Source of the DNA: Hippophae tibetana
Taxonomy: Eukaryota > Streptophyta > Magnoliopsida > Rosales > Elaeagnaceae
Direction: 5' to 3'
NCBI GenBank assembly: GCA_037013495.1
Contig: CM072810.1
Location: forward strand, 108,786,398 to 108,850,397
DNA length: 64,000 nucleotides
Positions 49,534 through 60,061 of this stretch are shown piece after piece. The notes below the pieces were generated by a model that did not search any database, was not told the origin of the DNA, and worked only from the letters and a program-made list of their open reading frames with translations. Position 1 is the first letter of the stretch. Every line of letters begins with the position of its first letter. Position numbers and translations under genes: made by a program.

Positions 49534-50297
49534 TCATGGAGTTGTATCATCTGCGACATAGTGTTTAAAGTCAAGCACCAAGATAATCCCAACACCATTA
49601 TGCCTGGTCCCCTGAAAATGAAAATGTCATAATATATTACTCTAGACTTTACTATACTGCTTGAAATGAAGCCCAAATTTAAATTGCGGATGTTTTGAGT
49701 TTTGAATGAATATATTTTCAAAATTGTGCTTTTTGCTATGTATTGGATATATATTTATATATGGAGAATGGTTGTTACATAGATTGTACCTGATTTTAAA
49801 ACATTTTTTTTCTCAAATCTTCAAAATTGTACCGTCTTTTATAAGTAATATTCCACGTTGGTTAAATATGATTTATTTATAGATATCTCCACCTATTTAG
49901 TTAACATTTTGGGATTTAAAAGCTTATAGTTTGTAAATACTTCACACCTATTTAAGGCAAATTAAACTCATATTTATCTAACAAAGTAGAAATAATTAAG
50001 CTTATATACCATCCCAAATAAGCCATGGCATTAGGCAAGCTGAGCACACCAACACCAATCATAGCAGTGACACAATGAAATGTTGAGTACCACCATTTGG
50101 CTCGGCGAGATGCGTTCTCTTCTGTCCATTTGTTGTCTGAGATCACTTCCTACAAGTATTGGAACACAAAAAAAAAATATATATTTAAATAACAAAGTTG
50201 ATATATAAAGAGAGCTAGGCATTAGGCATAGTGGCCTAAACTGTTATATTATGCTCACCTTTGGAGGATGAGGAGGAGGAGAAGTAGCCGAAACCAT

Positions 50298-51908
50298 TTT
50301 TCCAAGTTAAGAAAAATGAAGCTTTGAGTGTGTGAGTCCAGTGATCAAAGTTATCACGTATATAATAGTTCATTAACTGAATTAATGTTACAAATAATAT
50401 AGACTTTTAGAGGGAAAAGAAAGTTTTATACCTTGTATTATCCCCACTTATCTCTAATTGTCTTTGGTGCTTGTGCTTTGGGAATATTTTGCCTTAATTT
50501 TTAGACTAACTAGCTAGAAAAGTGAATGCGGCAAATATTTTTAATAAAGCATTCAGCATTTTAGTGCAAGTTAAGACTAGGGTTTTCAATGTGTTAGTTT
50601 GGGTCGGATCTAAACCGGACCAAATTGACTTATGTTTCAAATTGCTCCGAACCATTTGAGTGGTTTTTAGTACGATTCAATTTAAGTATTACTCGTAGAT
50701 TAACGACCTAAATTGTTAAATTATTTGGATAATAATTTAGATTAAAAAATATAAAAATATTTAAAAACAAACAAAGATACTGATAAAATTCGAACGAATC
50801 ATGATCCGAATCAAACCAATATTGCAAATAATGAGACATGCATTGAGCTGTTAATGACCCGTACCCGCAGGACACTAAGTTGTTGGTTCAACGTGAGGAA
50901 AAAGAGATGCTAACCCTTTATTGCCCATGTAGATAGTGATATATGAAGTCATAACCTAAAAATTTCTACCATTTTCTATAGTATTCTTAGCCAATAAATA
51001 ATCATTAGCATGTTTTCAAATGTTCTCGGTTTGGTTTGCCATATTTCTGTCTTACCATGCTAGCAAAAGACACGTAGTCTACTAGTTTTGCAAATATTAA
51101 AAATCTGTTGTAATTAAATAAATTAACTAAGAATCTTAGGAAAAAGAAAATAAAGAAAACATAATCGCTAAAAGTGTCATAATTATATTTTTAAAAAACA
51201 TTAATCTTTAAATTATCATTTAGTCTTATAAAAAGTACAATTAAAAATAAATTATATTATCTTAATAATTCTTTTATTAATATGTTATTATTTTTTATAA
51301 GTGATTAAACGCAATTAAAGTACAAGTATTTAACAATAATAAAATCATAATTAATATGAAAAATAACTCAATAAACATTCGTTTTTAATATTTTTCAATT
51401 ACTACATGTTTTATTTTAATATTTTATTAATTTTTATCAAAAATTAAAATATATGTTTAAATAAATTTATTATTATTTTTAAACTATTTCATATTAAAGA
51501 AAGCACACAAATTTTATGTTACAATAATAAGTTAATAACAAAATAAGAATATTAGTATACATAAGTTAAAGAAAACTAATTTTTAAAGGAAAAAGTCAAT
51601 TTTTAAATAAATTCAACAAAGTTAAATACTATCAAACCTCTCTCATTCAAAAGTCAAATGTAATCACGTTTTCATGAAAACTCATAATTTGAATAAAGAA
51701 TTCTAAATATCAATAGAATTTCTCCCGACCACTAAAGAAAGAAATATATAATTAAGATTAAAAAAAGAATTACTTTAAAACTAACCACATATATAAAGCT
51801 TTCTTAGTGCATTCAAGTAGATTATACAATAATTATATAAAAAAATCATCTTTTTAGAATGGCATGTAAGATTCTTTAGTCTACTTCAATAGACGTAGGG
51901 TTATTATT
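50298..51908. other. Intergenic DNA upstream of the LHT pseudogene
   Basis: The first few hundred bases would include the former promoter. The remainder is AT-rich. No further gene recognised. Confidence 0.55.
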
Positions 51909-52366
51909 AGAGAAGAGTGAATCAATGATGGATATAAGGCTACTATTGGAGAAACGTTTGTTGTTGGTTGTTAGAAAAGTAGATAGTTAAAGAGAGTGAG
52001 AATGAATTGGTTGAGTGAGAATGAATTGGCTGAAAATTAAGAAGAAATATTTTTTTTTTAATTTTAAGTTTTTAACCTAGTGTTATAAGTTGTAACATTT
52101 ATGTGTTATAGTTTTTTAAAAAAATTATTTTGGACTAATGAGGTTGTTCGAACCCAATTTGATTTTTTTCAAGCTATTTGAACTAGTATAGATTTAATTC
52201 GATTCGATCCATAAAGCTATGATATAAATTATTACTCATATTTATATCTTTTATTACCAATGAAATAACTTAAAAATATATTTTTTAACAAGCTACTAAA
52301 GAATCTCCTATATTTAAATAAATAGACTTGCACGATAGGATACGGAAAATTACATAACACAAATTA
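51909..52366. repeat. Dispersed repeat C, copy 2
   Basis: Matches 35108-35506. This copy is longer because of extra bases around GAGTGAGAATGAATTGG (locally duplicated) and AATTTTAAGTTTTTAACC. The shared right end is GGATACGGAAAATTACATAA. Confidence 0.8.
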
Positions 52367-52450
52367 AGAAAAAGAAGAATTTGGTTTCATAATATGTAAC
52401 ATCCACGTGGTGGACTAGTGTTATCTGACATGTACAAGAACACTTCTTGA

Positions 52451-52786
52451 TGTTTATCAAAAACCTTGCTGATGGAGCAGCAAAGTTTGATCCTTCTCAC
52501 CTTTTGGGTTATCTTCAAGGAAAAGTTCTTGCCCTTGATTCTTGGTAAATTTGATTCCATGTGTCATATAAGCTACCCAATAATGAGAAGTATTGTTGGT
52601 AGGTGAAATGAATTGATCATGAAATCAATCATCACAATTGTAGCGGGTGGATTTATAAAGATTAATAGTTTCTGGGATAATGATTAAAGCTTAGAAGATG
52701 CTTTGCATGTACAATGTTAGTGCAGTCTTGACTTCTTTTTCTCTTTTCAGGTGTCCCCATTAACTTTGACTGCCAAAGGTGACCGA
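52451..52786 (+). pseudogene. Unidentified gene fragment, two exon-like pieces
   Basis: A frame reading NLADGAAKFDPSHLLGYLQG then KVLALDSW and stop (about 52460-52550) has protein-like composition. About 200 bp on, CTCTTTTCAG, a good splice acceptor, precedes VSPLTLTAKGDRML and a stop (52751-52795). I do not recognise the protein. They could be terminal exons of a gene lost from this locus. Confidence 0.3.
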
Positions 52787-52865
52787 ATGCTATGAACCTC
52801 ACAAGACGGGTGAGAAAGATTGTTGCTCTTTTTTTCTTTTTTAAAATGAAAAGCTAGTCAGTACT

Positions 52866-53066
52866 GTTCAAACATATTATTTAAAATAAGTTATTTGGTA
52901 GTGACTTAGAGGACAAAATTAGAAGAGAAATTTTAAATAATAATCATTCTTCACCAATCACTATATTTAGTTAACTGATATCAAAATACATTAATTTAAT
53001 AAAATTTTACAAACATAACAAAGAAATTAAAACATATAAATGATATAGTTATTTAATATATTTTCA
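52866..53066. repeat. Repeat B, copy 2
   Basis: Direct match to 1807-2003. Here it continues into unrelated AT-rich DNA, whereas copy 1 runs straight into the MED25-linked block. Confidence 0.7.
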
Positions 53067-54981
53067 TTTTTAATCTAGTTATCAAAATATATTGATTTCA
53101 AGATCAATACATTTCACCTATTAACATAAGTTTATTTTTATATAAAATGAAAAAAATAAATATGTTTTTTTTATAAAAAGAAAGCTTTATATATAAGTAA
53201 ATTATGACATCTAATAATTCAATAAAAATAAAAGGGTGATAAATTTTAACCAATGGTTGCTTTTAACTTATAAAATATAAAGTTATAATAGGTAATAAAT
53301 TTATGCTCTGACGATATAATTAATTTATTTAAATATATAAAAGTTATGTTATGTTAGTTCCAGTTATAAATGTGTTTTGTGTTGTTGTAAAAAAAAATGA
53401 AAAAGAAGTTACAATAATTGAGTACGCATGGTATGGTCCTAGACTCAATTACTTTTAAAGATTGTATTCAATTAAAATTTAGAGAAATTTTAATAGATTT
53501 TTAAAGATTTTAAATATATTTTATTAATTTTTTAAAGAATTCTATATAAATTTAAGTATATTTGTATGAAATTTTTCATAGATTTCGATAGATTTTTAAG
53601 AAATTTTAATTTTTTTATCATACTCTCACTTTTTTACTACTCTTAATTATTTTATAATTTCTTAATCAACCCTTTACAATTATCAAAAATACTCGCTATG
53701 TTATTATTGTATTTAAAAAAATTATAACATTATTGTATTTAAAAAAATTATAACATTTATATTTCTCTTGTGAAAATATACAAAGTTTAGCAAAGATGGG
53801 CATGCATTAGCTAAAGAAGAGGCATGTAAGTAACTTAACTTATGGTAAAAATTATTATCACGAGATCTTTAATTCCTAATAATTATTAAAAAAATAAGAT
53901 CTTTAATTCCTAATAAGTATTAAAAAAAATTATTCCTTGGGTTAATATACATGGAAAAAACTTACTCTATAGGAAGTCAATAATGTGGGAAAGAGAAGAA
54001 AAAAATATGAAAAAAAATTAAGAGAGTTAAAAGTCTGAAATTTACTTTTAGTAGACTTTATTTATACATAAAAAAATATTAAAATCTTCTTAAGTTTTTG
54101 ATTAATTGAAGTTTTTAAAATTTATTTAATTTTTAATACATTAATACTTTTGTAAACTTTTAAATAATAATAATTGAATACACCTTAACTTGTATAAATT
54201 TCTAAAATATCTTAAAAAAAATTAATTGAATACAATTTAATTTTTATAAATTCTTAAAAAGTATTAAATGAATAAACATAAATTTTAAAAAACTTTTAAT
54301 ACATATTAAATTATACAAAAAAAAATCATTTGAATAATATCAAATACATTTTGAAATACAAATCTTTCATTTCAAAACAACTTTCTTCATTCAAAAAACA
54401 CACACACACGCATTTAAGCAAGCACATAGATTAGTCTTGCACAAAAATCATTGTGATTCATAAAAGGGCTTGCAATGATGATGGTATTGGAAGTTTAGAA
54501 CTACGGCTTTAATTTTCAAACAGATGGAGTTCATCTCTCTTGCCTTGTCTATTGGTGCCAATTTCCCCCAGCTTAATATAAAGATGAATTATTTAGGATA
54601 TCACAAATTTTTGATAATCACAAATGATGTATTAGTTTATGATTGATTCATAAATGACTCAATATTGGTAGATAAAAAAATCATGCAAGTACCCCTTATA
54701 TAAGAGCCAATCAAATCTTAACAAATCATCTATGATTATCACTAATTTGTAATATATAGGGTACTAACTTGTAGACACTGGTTCAACTAAACTATTCATC
54801 TGGTGACTACTATTCTGCAGCATTATTTTGAACTAAACGTCCCTTACTCATCAGATGTCAACGTCTAGGGTACAACGGTCCTAGAAATGACAAGGCACAC
54901 TCCTAGACTCATTTACAGATTATAAGTTAATTAGTTAGTTGTTTTATAACTGACGTGTCAGTTGTACTTGTCATTTTAATG
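53067..54981. other. AT-rich intergenic DNA
   Basis: No gene recognised. Short duplications are present (for example TTATTGTATTTAAAAAAATT twice near 53703 and 53730, and AGATCTTTAATTCCTAATAA twice near 53862 and 53897). Confidence 0.55.
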
Positions 54982-55002
54982 ATACCACGTAGTGGTGTTC
55001 AT

Positions 55003-55206
55003 CGGATCAAAACCGTTAAGTTTATGCTCATTCGATCCGATCCGAACATCCGATCGGATTGAAACATCTTAATCCGCAACCGATCCGATCAATTTTTACA
55101 TCCGATCAATCCGATTCATAAAATATTCTGATAGCATCCGATCAATCCGACCAATCCGATCAATCCGACCAATCCAACCACTCCAACCAATCCGATCAAT
55201 CCGACC
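55003..55206. repeat. Subterminal CCGATC/ATCCGAC repeats, left end of hAT
   Basis: ATCCGATC and related words occur many times in both orientations; at about 55137-55206 they form an array AATCCGATCAATCCGACC with an 18-bp period. Similar words fill the right end at 59395-59490. Such arrays bind hAT transposases in known elements. Confidence 0.85.
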
Positions 55207-55730
55207 AATAAACTTAATTAATTATATTTTTGAATTAAAAAATTAAATTTTTACATAAATCATAACATAAAATCATTTTAATTAAAAGAAACCTTAAAAA
55301 ATCAAATGAAAAGATTAAAATAAGACTAAAATGTTCAAACCTATATAAAACAAAAATAGTACAATTAAGTAAATAACGATGCCGATTACAATAGTTATTT
55401 TAATAAATTTAACAATTCATTCAAATAATAAACAAAAAGATAGTTCATAATAATCTAAACCTAAATTAATTTGATCATTTCATTGGCATCTTAAAAATAA
55501 TCTTGTCTTTAGCAAAAAACTTCAATGTGTCATCACCTATTAGCCATAATTTAAAAAATATTAGTAAATTGATAACTAAATATATAAAAAATAATATATG
55601 AAATACATATGAAATAAAATAATAATATATCGTACTCAATCAAGGGTTATATCTTTAATGTCTCTCAACATATCTACAAAATAGAAGATAATAGAAAGTG
55701 ATGAGAATATTAAATCATAAGAGAATGATA

Positions 55731-57888
55731 TCAATTATTAATGAAAATTAAAATAATATTACATGTTTCAATTGCTTCAATATCATCAAGGGAATCACGA
55801 ATGTTAATTATTGGTGATGATCGAATCCAGTTTTGAGTACAAATAAGTGCTTGGACAGTTTTTGGGGACAATGAGCTTCTAAAAGAATCAATAACCCTCC
55901 CCCCGTAGAAAATGCACTCAGAAGCTACAGTTGATATATGTGTAGCTAAAACATCTTTGGAAATCTTTGAAAGAACCTTGTATCTAGATGAGTTCACCTT
56001 CCACCAACTTAAAAGATTAAAAGACTCATCATCCACATCCTCACATGTCTCACCCAAATATTTATCTACTTCAGTTTGGTTGTCTGTCTTTTTTGCATCT
56101 TTGACACGTTTTTTATAACGATCCATCCACAGTGAAAATGAATCAATGTTACAACTATCCACTTCTTCTGTGTCTAAAGGTTGTGAGCATGTAGCTTGGA
56201 CATTTGCAGAATACAAAACTAAATACTGATCAAACATATTATTCAAAGTTTGTCTAAATTTTTTCATCATATGACCAACCATAATATCATCTTCGTCACA
56301 CAAAAGATCCAAACAAATTTTCAAACCTTGTTCCTTACGTCTTGGATCAAGCAAAGTTGAAATAAATAAAAAATCATTCATCTTATCTACACCTCCCCAA
56401 TATTTATTGAACTTTGTTATCATTTCTTTTGCCATTTTGCTTAATAAAAAATCTGTATTTTCACACCAGAAACTCAATTGGTTATGTATGAAACAAATTT
56501 GATCCAAAAATAATTTTGAAGTAACATATACAGAACCAGAAAACCTCAATGTTGCATCATAAAATATTTTCAAAAACCTCACAAATATGTGAGCATTAGA
56601 CCAATCAAACATATCAGGAGTTTTGCAACTATCATTTCCAATGTTGAACTCTTGTTTAAATATCACATCATCTTCTTCTAAATGCTCAAAAACGTTCTGA
56701 AATCTTATTGCAGCTTCTAACATTAAATAGGTGGAATTCCACCTTGTTACTACATCTAAACATAAAAGTTTATTAGTATCAATCTTCTCTTGCTCCGCAC
56801 AATCCTTAAATTTTAACAACCTTGAAGGTCATCCTTTGACATATTTCACAACTTCTCTGATCTTACTTATGCTTGAATCATATTCTTTCAAGCCCTCTCT
56901 GACAACCAAATTTAGAATATGAGCTGCACATCTCATATGCATATGTTGACCATCTAGTATTGCACCACCCCAATTGTTCACTTTTTTACGCAAGTAAGAA
57001 ACTAATGTATTATTTGAGCTAGCATTATCCACAGTAATAGTAAATATCTTATCAATTCCCCAATCTAACAAGCACTGCTCAATTGCTTTCCCAAGGATAT
57101 CACCTTTGTGACTAGGAACTACACAAAAATTTAAGATTCTTTTTTGGAGTTTCCAATTATCATCGATGAAGTGAGCAGTGAGACACATATAATTCAAATT
57201 TTGAGCAGAAGTCCATGTGTCAGTGGTTAAACAAACTCTTTGAAATGATTTAGAGAAAAAATTCTTTTAATTTATCCTTTTCCTCTAAGAAAAGACTCAA
57301 GCAATCTCGTGCAATAGTGGTACGAGAAGGAACTTGGAACCTTGGTTCCAAAACTCTACTATACTTCTTAAATCCTTCATTCTCAACATGACTAAATGGA
57401 AATTCATCAACTATAATCATTTTTGTAAGTGCAAGCCTACAAGCCTCAATACTAAATGTGTGTGCAACAAGTACACCTTCTTTATTGTTTGTGACATTTT
57501 CAAAAGCTAAAGTTTTTTGCTTCTTCTCATATCTACCAGGAAATAATTTACATTGCATAGCAATATGAGCATTTAAGTTTGATGTACCAGACTTGCTGGA
57601 TACATACACATACTCCCTTGAACAATATTTACATCTCGCCTTGCAATCTAAGCCTTCACCCACTATATCAAAATGTTTCCAGGCAGAAGATGGAGGTTTA
57701 GAAAACTTTTGCTTACCTTTTCCATCATAGCTATCTATAGAAAGTTCAGGTTTGTCATTCAATGCTAGATCTTTAGTTTCTGGTGGAGCATTTTATGGAT
57801 TTTTATATTGATTTTCAACATCATGGGTAGCGCTTGCACTTCCGGTGGTTGCAAGTGGACTATCCGTAGTAGAGGTATTTTTTTCCAT
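55731..57888 (-). pseudogene. hAT transposase (BED zinc finger, RNase H-like, dimerisation domain), lightly damaged
   Basis: The enzyme would cut and rejoin element ends. From a start near 57888 (MEKNTSTTD) or from MNDKPELSID at 57762, the order is: BED zinc finger (SSAWKHFD ... CKYC ... HIAMQC), the RNase H-like fold with ITVDNASSNN and MHMRCAAHILNLVV, TRWNSTYLML and STLLDPRRKEQG, and the hAT dimerisation domain (ASECIFYGGRVIDSF ... ALICTQNW). Lesions: a TAA between the two candidate starts, a one-base frameshift in the T run near 57265, and a TGA near 56826. Length agrees with plant RICESLEEPER-like proteins of about 650-700 residues. Probably inactive, but recently so. Confidence 0.92.
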
Positions 57889-59263
57889 CTAAGATAAAGT
57901 GAGACACAATTAACTTAATGCAATAAACACATTGTGTAGAAAAGCAGTTGTTATAATATAAAGAAGCAGATTTACAACCAAAGTAATACAATTTCCCATA
58001 TCTTATAGAAGAACAAAATAAATAATGAAAAGAAAAAATAGAACCAGATATTACACAGAGAACAAGACAATAAATGTTAACAAATAACAAATCTGCACTT
58101 AGGCAAATAATGCTATCATAAAAAACCAGACATACATAAAGTGAAAGAGATATAATAATGCCATGAATGAAAAAAATCTGCACTTAGACGAGCAAATAAT
58201 CATGTTCCTCCTATAGATAAACAAGAGTAGACTAATGTCAATCTCAATTTTAGCAGCAAACTTCATACTGATATAACATAGTAAACAAAGCAAACTTTCT
58301 AGGCCTCATCAAATTAAATGATCAGAATGTGAACCCTCAAACCAAAAATATATAGCTTAGATAGAAGCATATTTGTAGATTCCAGAATGTAAAGAAGCAG
58401 ATTTCCAAAACATAAAGAAGCAAACTTTATACTGATATAACATAGTAAACAAAACAAAAAGAAGAAGTATATATGAGTTAATAAATTAGCTGTTAAAATA
58501 TTTATGATTTTTTTAATAAAAATATATGATTTTCAAGAGAGCTAATCTTCAGGGTCAAACATTGTGAACTATCTAGTTTCTAAGAAATATCATAGTAATG
58601 AAAGGGCAAAATACGATGCAGCTAATATCGATGTAAATCAAGATCATGAATTTTAATTTTAAAAATTAGAAGAAGAAAAATAGTTAGCTAGGTACGATCT
58701 GATAGACTTGGCCGGTTTATTATATTGGTATTCGGCATGACACACAGAATTGGTAAAATAAAAAAGACTTGTTAAAATTGAGTAGCTAGAAATTAGCCCC
58801 TGAACAACGTGGGATGGATTCAAAATTCACGCAGTAGATCATCAAATCATAATTTAATTAGGGAAATGTTATCAATAATACATAAATTGGGTTAAAGATA
58901 AAGTAACGTATCTTTTATAAAACTTTTTTTATTTTTTAAAGATTTTTATACAACTTTTTTTCTGGACTCCAAACATTAAAACAAAAATACTTAAAAATTA
59001 TTGATTTAATAATGTTTATGTTCCTCACTGTAAGAAGTGTGAATTGGTCTATTCAATGATCAATGATAAATAAATAAAAACTATCAATAATGTACCTTTT
59101 GTGTGAACACTGAGCACGGAGCAACGCAACAAAGCAAAGAATCAAGCAGGGAGAGAGAAAGAGAGATGAATGCTGGAGAGGCAGGTTGGAAATAAATTAA
59201 GTTAAAGAATAAATAAATGGGTAAGGTTAGGTTAGAATAATAATTAGGTTTATTAATTATTAA
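57889..59263. other. 5' non-coding part of the hAT element
   Basis: Lies between the transposase start and the right terminus and probably holds the element's promoter and leader on the minus strand. ATGATTTGCAGATTTAT-like and TACTGATATAACATAGTAAAC segments repeat locally (TACTGATATAACATAGTAAA at about 58267 and 58431). No other gene. Confidence 0.55.
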
Positions 59264-59319
59264 TTTATTATATATATATATTTTTAAATAATATATTATA
59301 TATATATATATTTTAAATA

Positions 59320-59350
<31 letters not shown>

Positions 59351-59390
59351 TTAATTTAATAAATATATTAATTAAATATATATATAATTA
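59264..59390. repeat. TA-rich microsatellite inside the hAT right end
   Basis: Runs of TATATA interrupted by TTTTAAATAATA; likely variable in length. Confidence 0.9.
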
Positions 59391-59670
59391 ATTTCGGTCG
59401 GATCGGATGAATCGTAGTGAAATCCGCCATCCATTCCGCACTTAACGGATGAAAAAAATTTCCATCCGATCCGATCCAATCCGATGGTCGGATTTTTTAC
59501 ACAACCCTAATACCACGAAATATTACCACTATTTCATCTAAGAAAGGACACTATTTACATTATATATCTAGCTGAATCTCAACGTGCGCCACATTTTATC
59601 ATTTAGTACAATTTTAAGAGCCACATCGTTTGTGATATATTTTGAATTTGACAGCATTTTCCTTTATTAA

Positions 59671-59790
59671 ATTGCCGAGGTAGCTTAATGGCCTCATCAA
59701 TGCCGCATGTGGGCTTCCTGTGCTCAGAGGGTATGAAACTCAGCTTTGCCCGCAACCCATGCTAATTCCATGCATTGAGATATTAAATTT
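59671..59790 (+). mobile_element. Possible tRNA-derived SINE head next to MED25 copy 2
   Basis: GTAGCTTAATGG (59680) resembles a pol III A box and GGGTATGAAACT (59729) a B box, at tRNA-like spacing and followed by CAGCTTTGCCCGCAACCC. The MED25 copy 1 locus keeps only the part from TCAATGCC onward (2006), lacking the A box. The 3' end of such a SINE is not evident. Confidence 0.35.
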
Positions 59791-60061
59791 ATTGATGATA
59801 TGTGACCGTACTTGATTCACAGAAAGTAATAAAAAAATATTGCCAACTTAAGTTCTGCAATTATAGGATTTTTACCTAAACAAAAACTTTGCACGAGCTT
59901 CTCATGGGGGTACAAAGCCAATCCCCAAGGTTACTAATACCTATTGTCTTATAAGTCCTCGGTAGATCCATGACTGACAACTGATAAAAGTTTCTTTAAT
60001 ATTTTTCAAACAGTCATTCTTTTTATAACATAATTTCGTGTTTTTGACTACTCAAAACTCT

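Larger units (their letters stand above)
46607..50297 (-). pseudogene. Lysine/histidine transporter-like (LHT) amino acid permease pseudogene
   Basis: LHT proteins are plasma-membrane proton-coupled amino acid importers (AAAP family) of about 440 residues. Exon-like blocks on the minus strand are 50297-50259 (start MVSATSPPPHPPK), 50149-50010 ([20 protein letters not shown]), 49611-49258 (GPGIMVLGLSW ... [13 protein letters not shown] ... MSLRLF), 48255-47887 (STIAWVGCLSRG ... IPSTLDKPSK), 47292-47188, 47094-47003 (GVTFPFFGDLLGFFGGFGF) and 46687-46607 (LPCIMWLVIKKP). Lesions: a 111-bp insertion in the third block; loss of about 50 codons after MSLRLF; an internal deletion with frameshift near 47930; a one-base deletion near 47285; and a premature stop at 46607 that removes the last segment. 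Splice sites otherwise look normal. It cannot encode a full transporter. Confidence 0.88.
54990..59509 (-). mobile_element. hAT-superfamily DNA transposon, 4520 bp, ATACCACG target duplication
   Basis: The ends are TAGTGGTGTTCATC (left) and, reverse-complemented, TAGGGTTGTGTAAA (right), imperfect hAT-type inverted repeats. They are flanked by ATACCACG at 54982-54989 and 59510-59517, an 8-bp duplication diagnostic of hAT insertion. Both subterminal regions (about 55000-55206 and 59395-59490) are crowded with CCGATC, ATCCGA and CGGATC words, likely transposase-binding sites. A BED-finger transposase is encoded on the minus strand. Confidence 0.95.

Noticed and set aside
59671..59760. Possible functional tRNA gene
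   Set aside because: Only A- and B-box-like words are present. No acceptor stem or anticodon arm can be folded by eye, so at most a SINE head.
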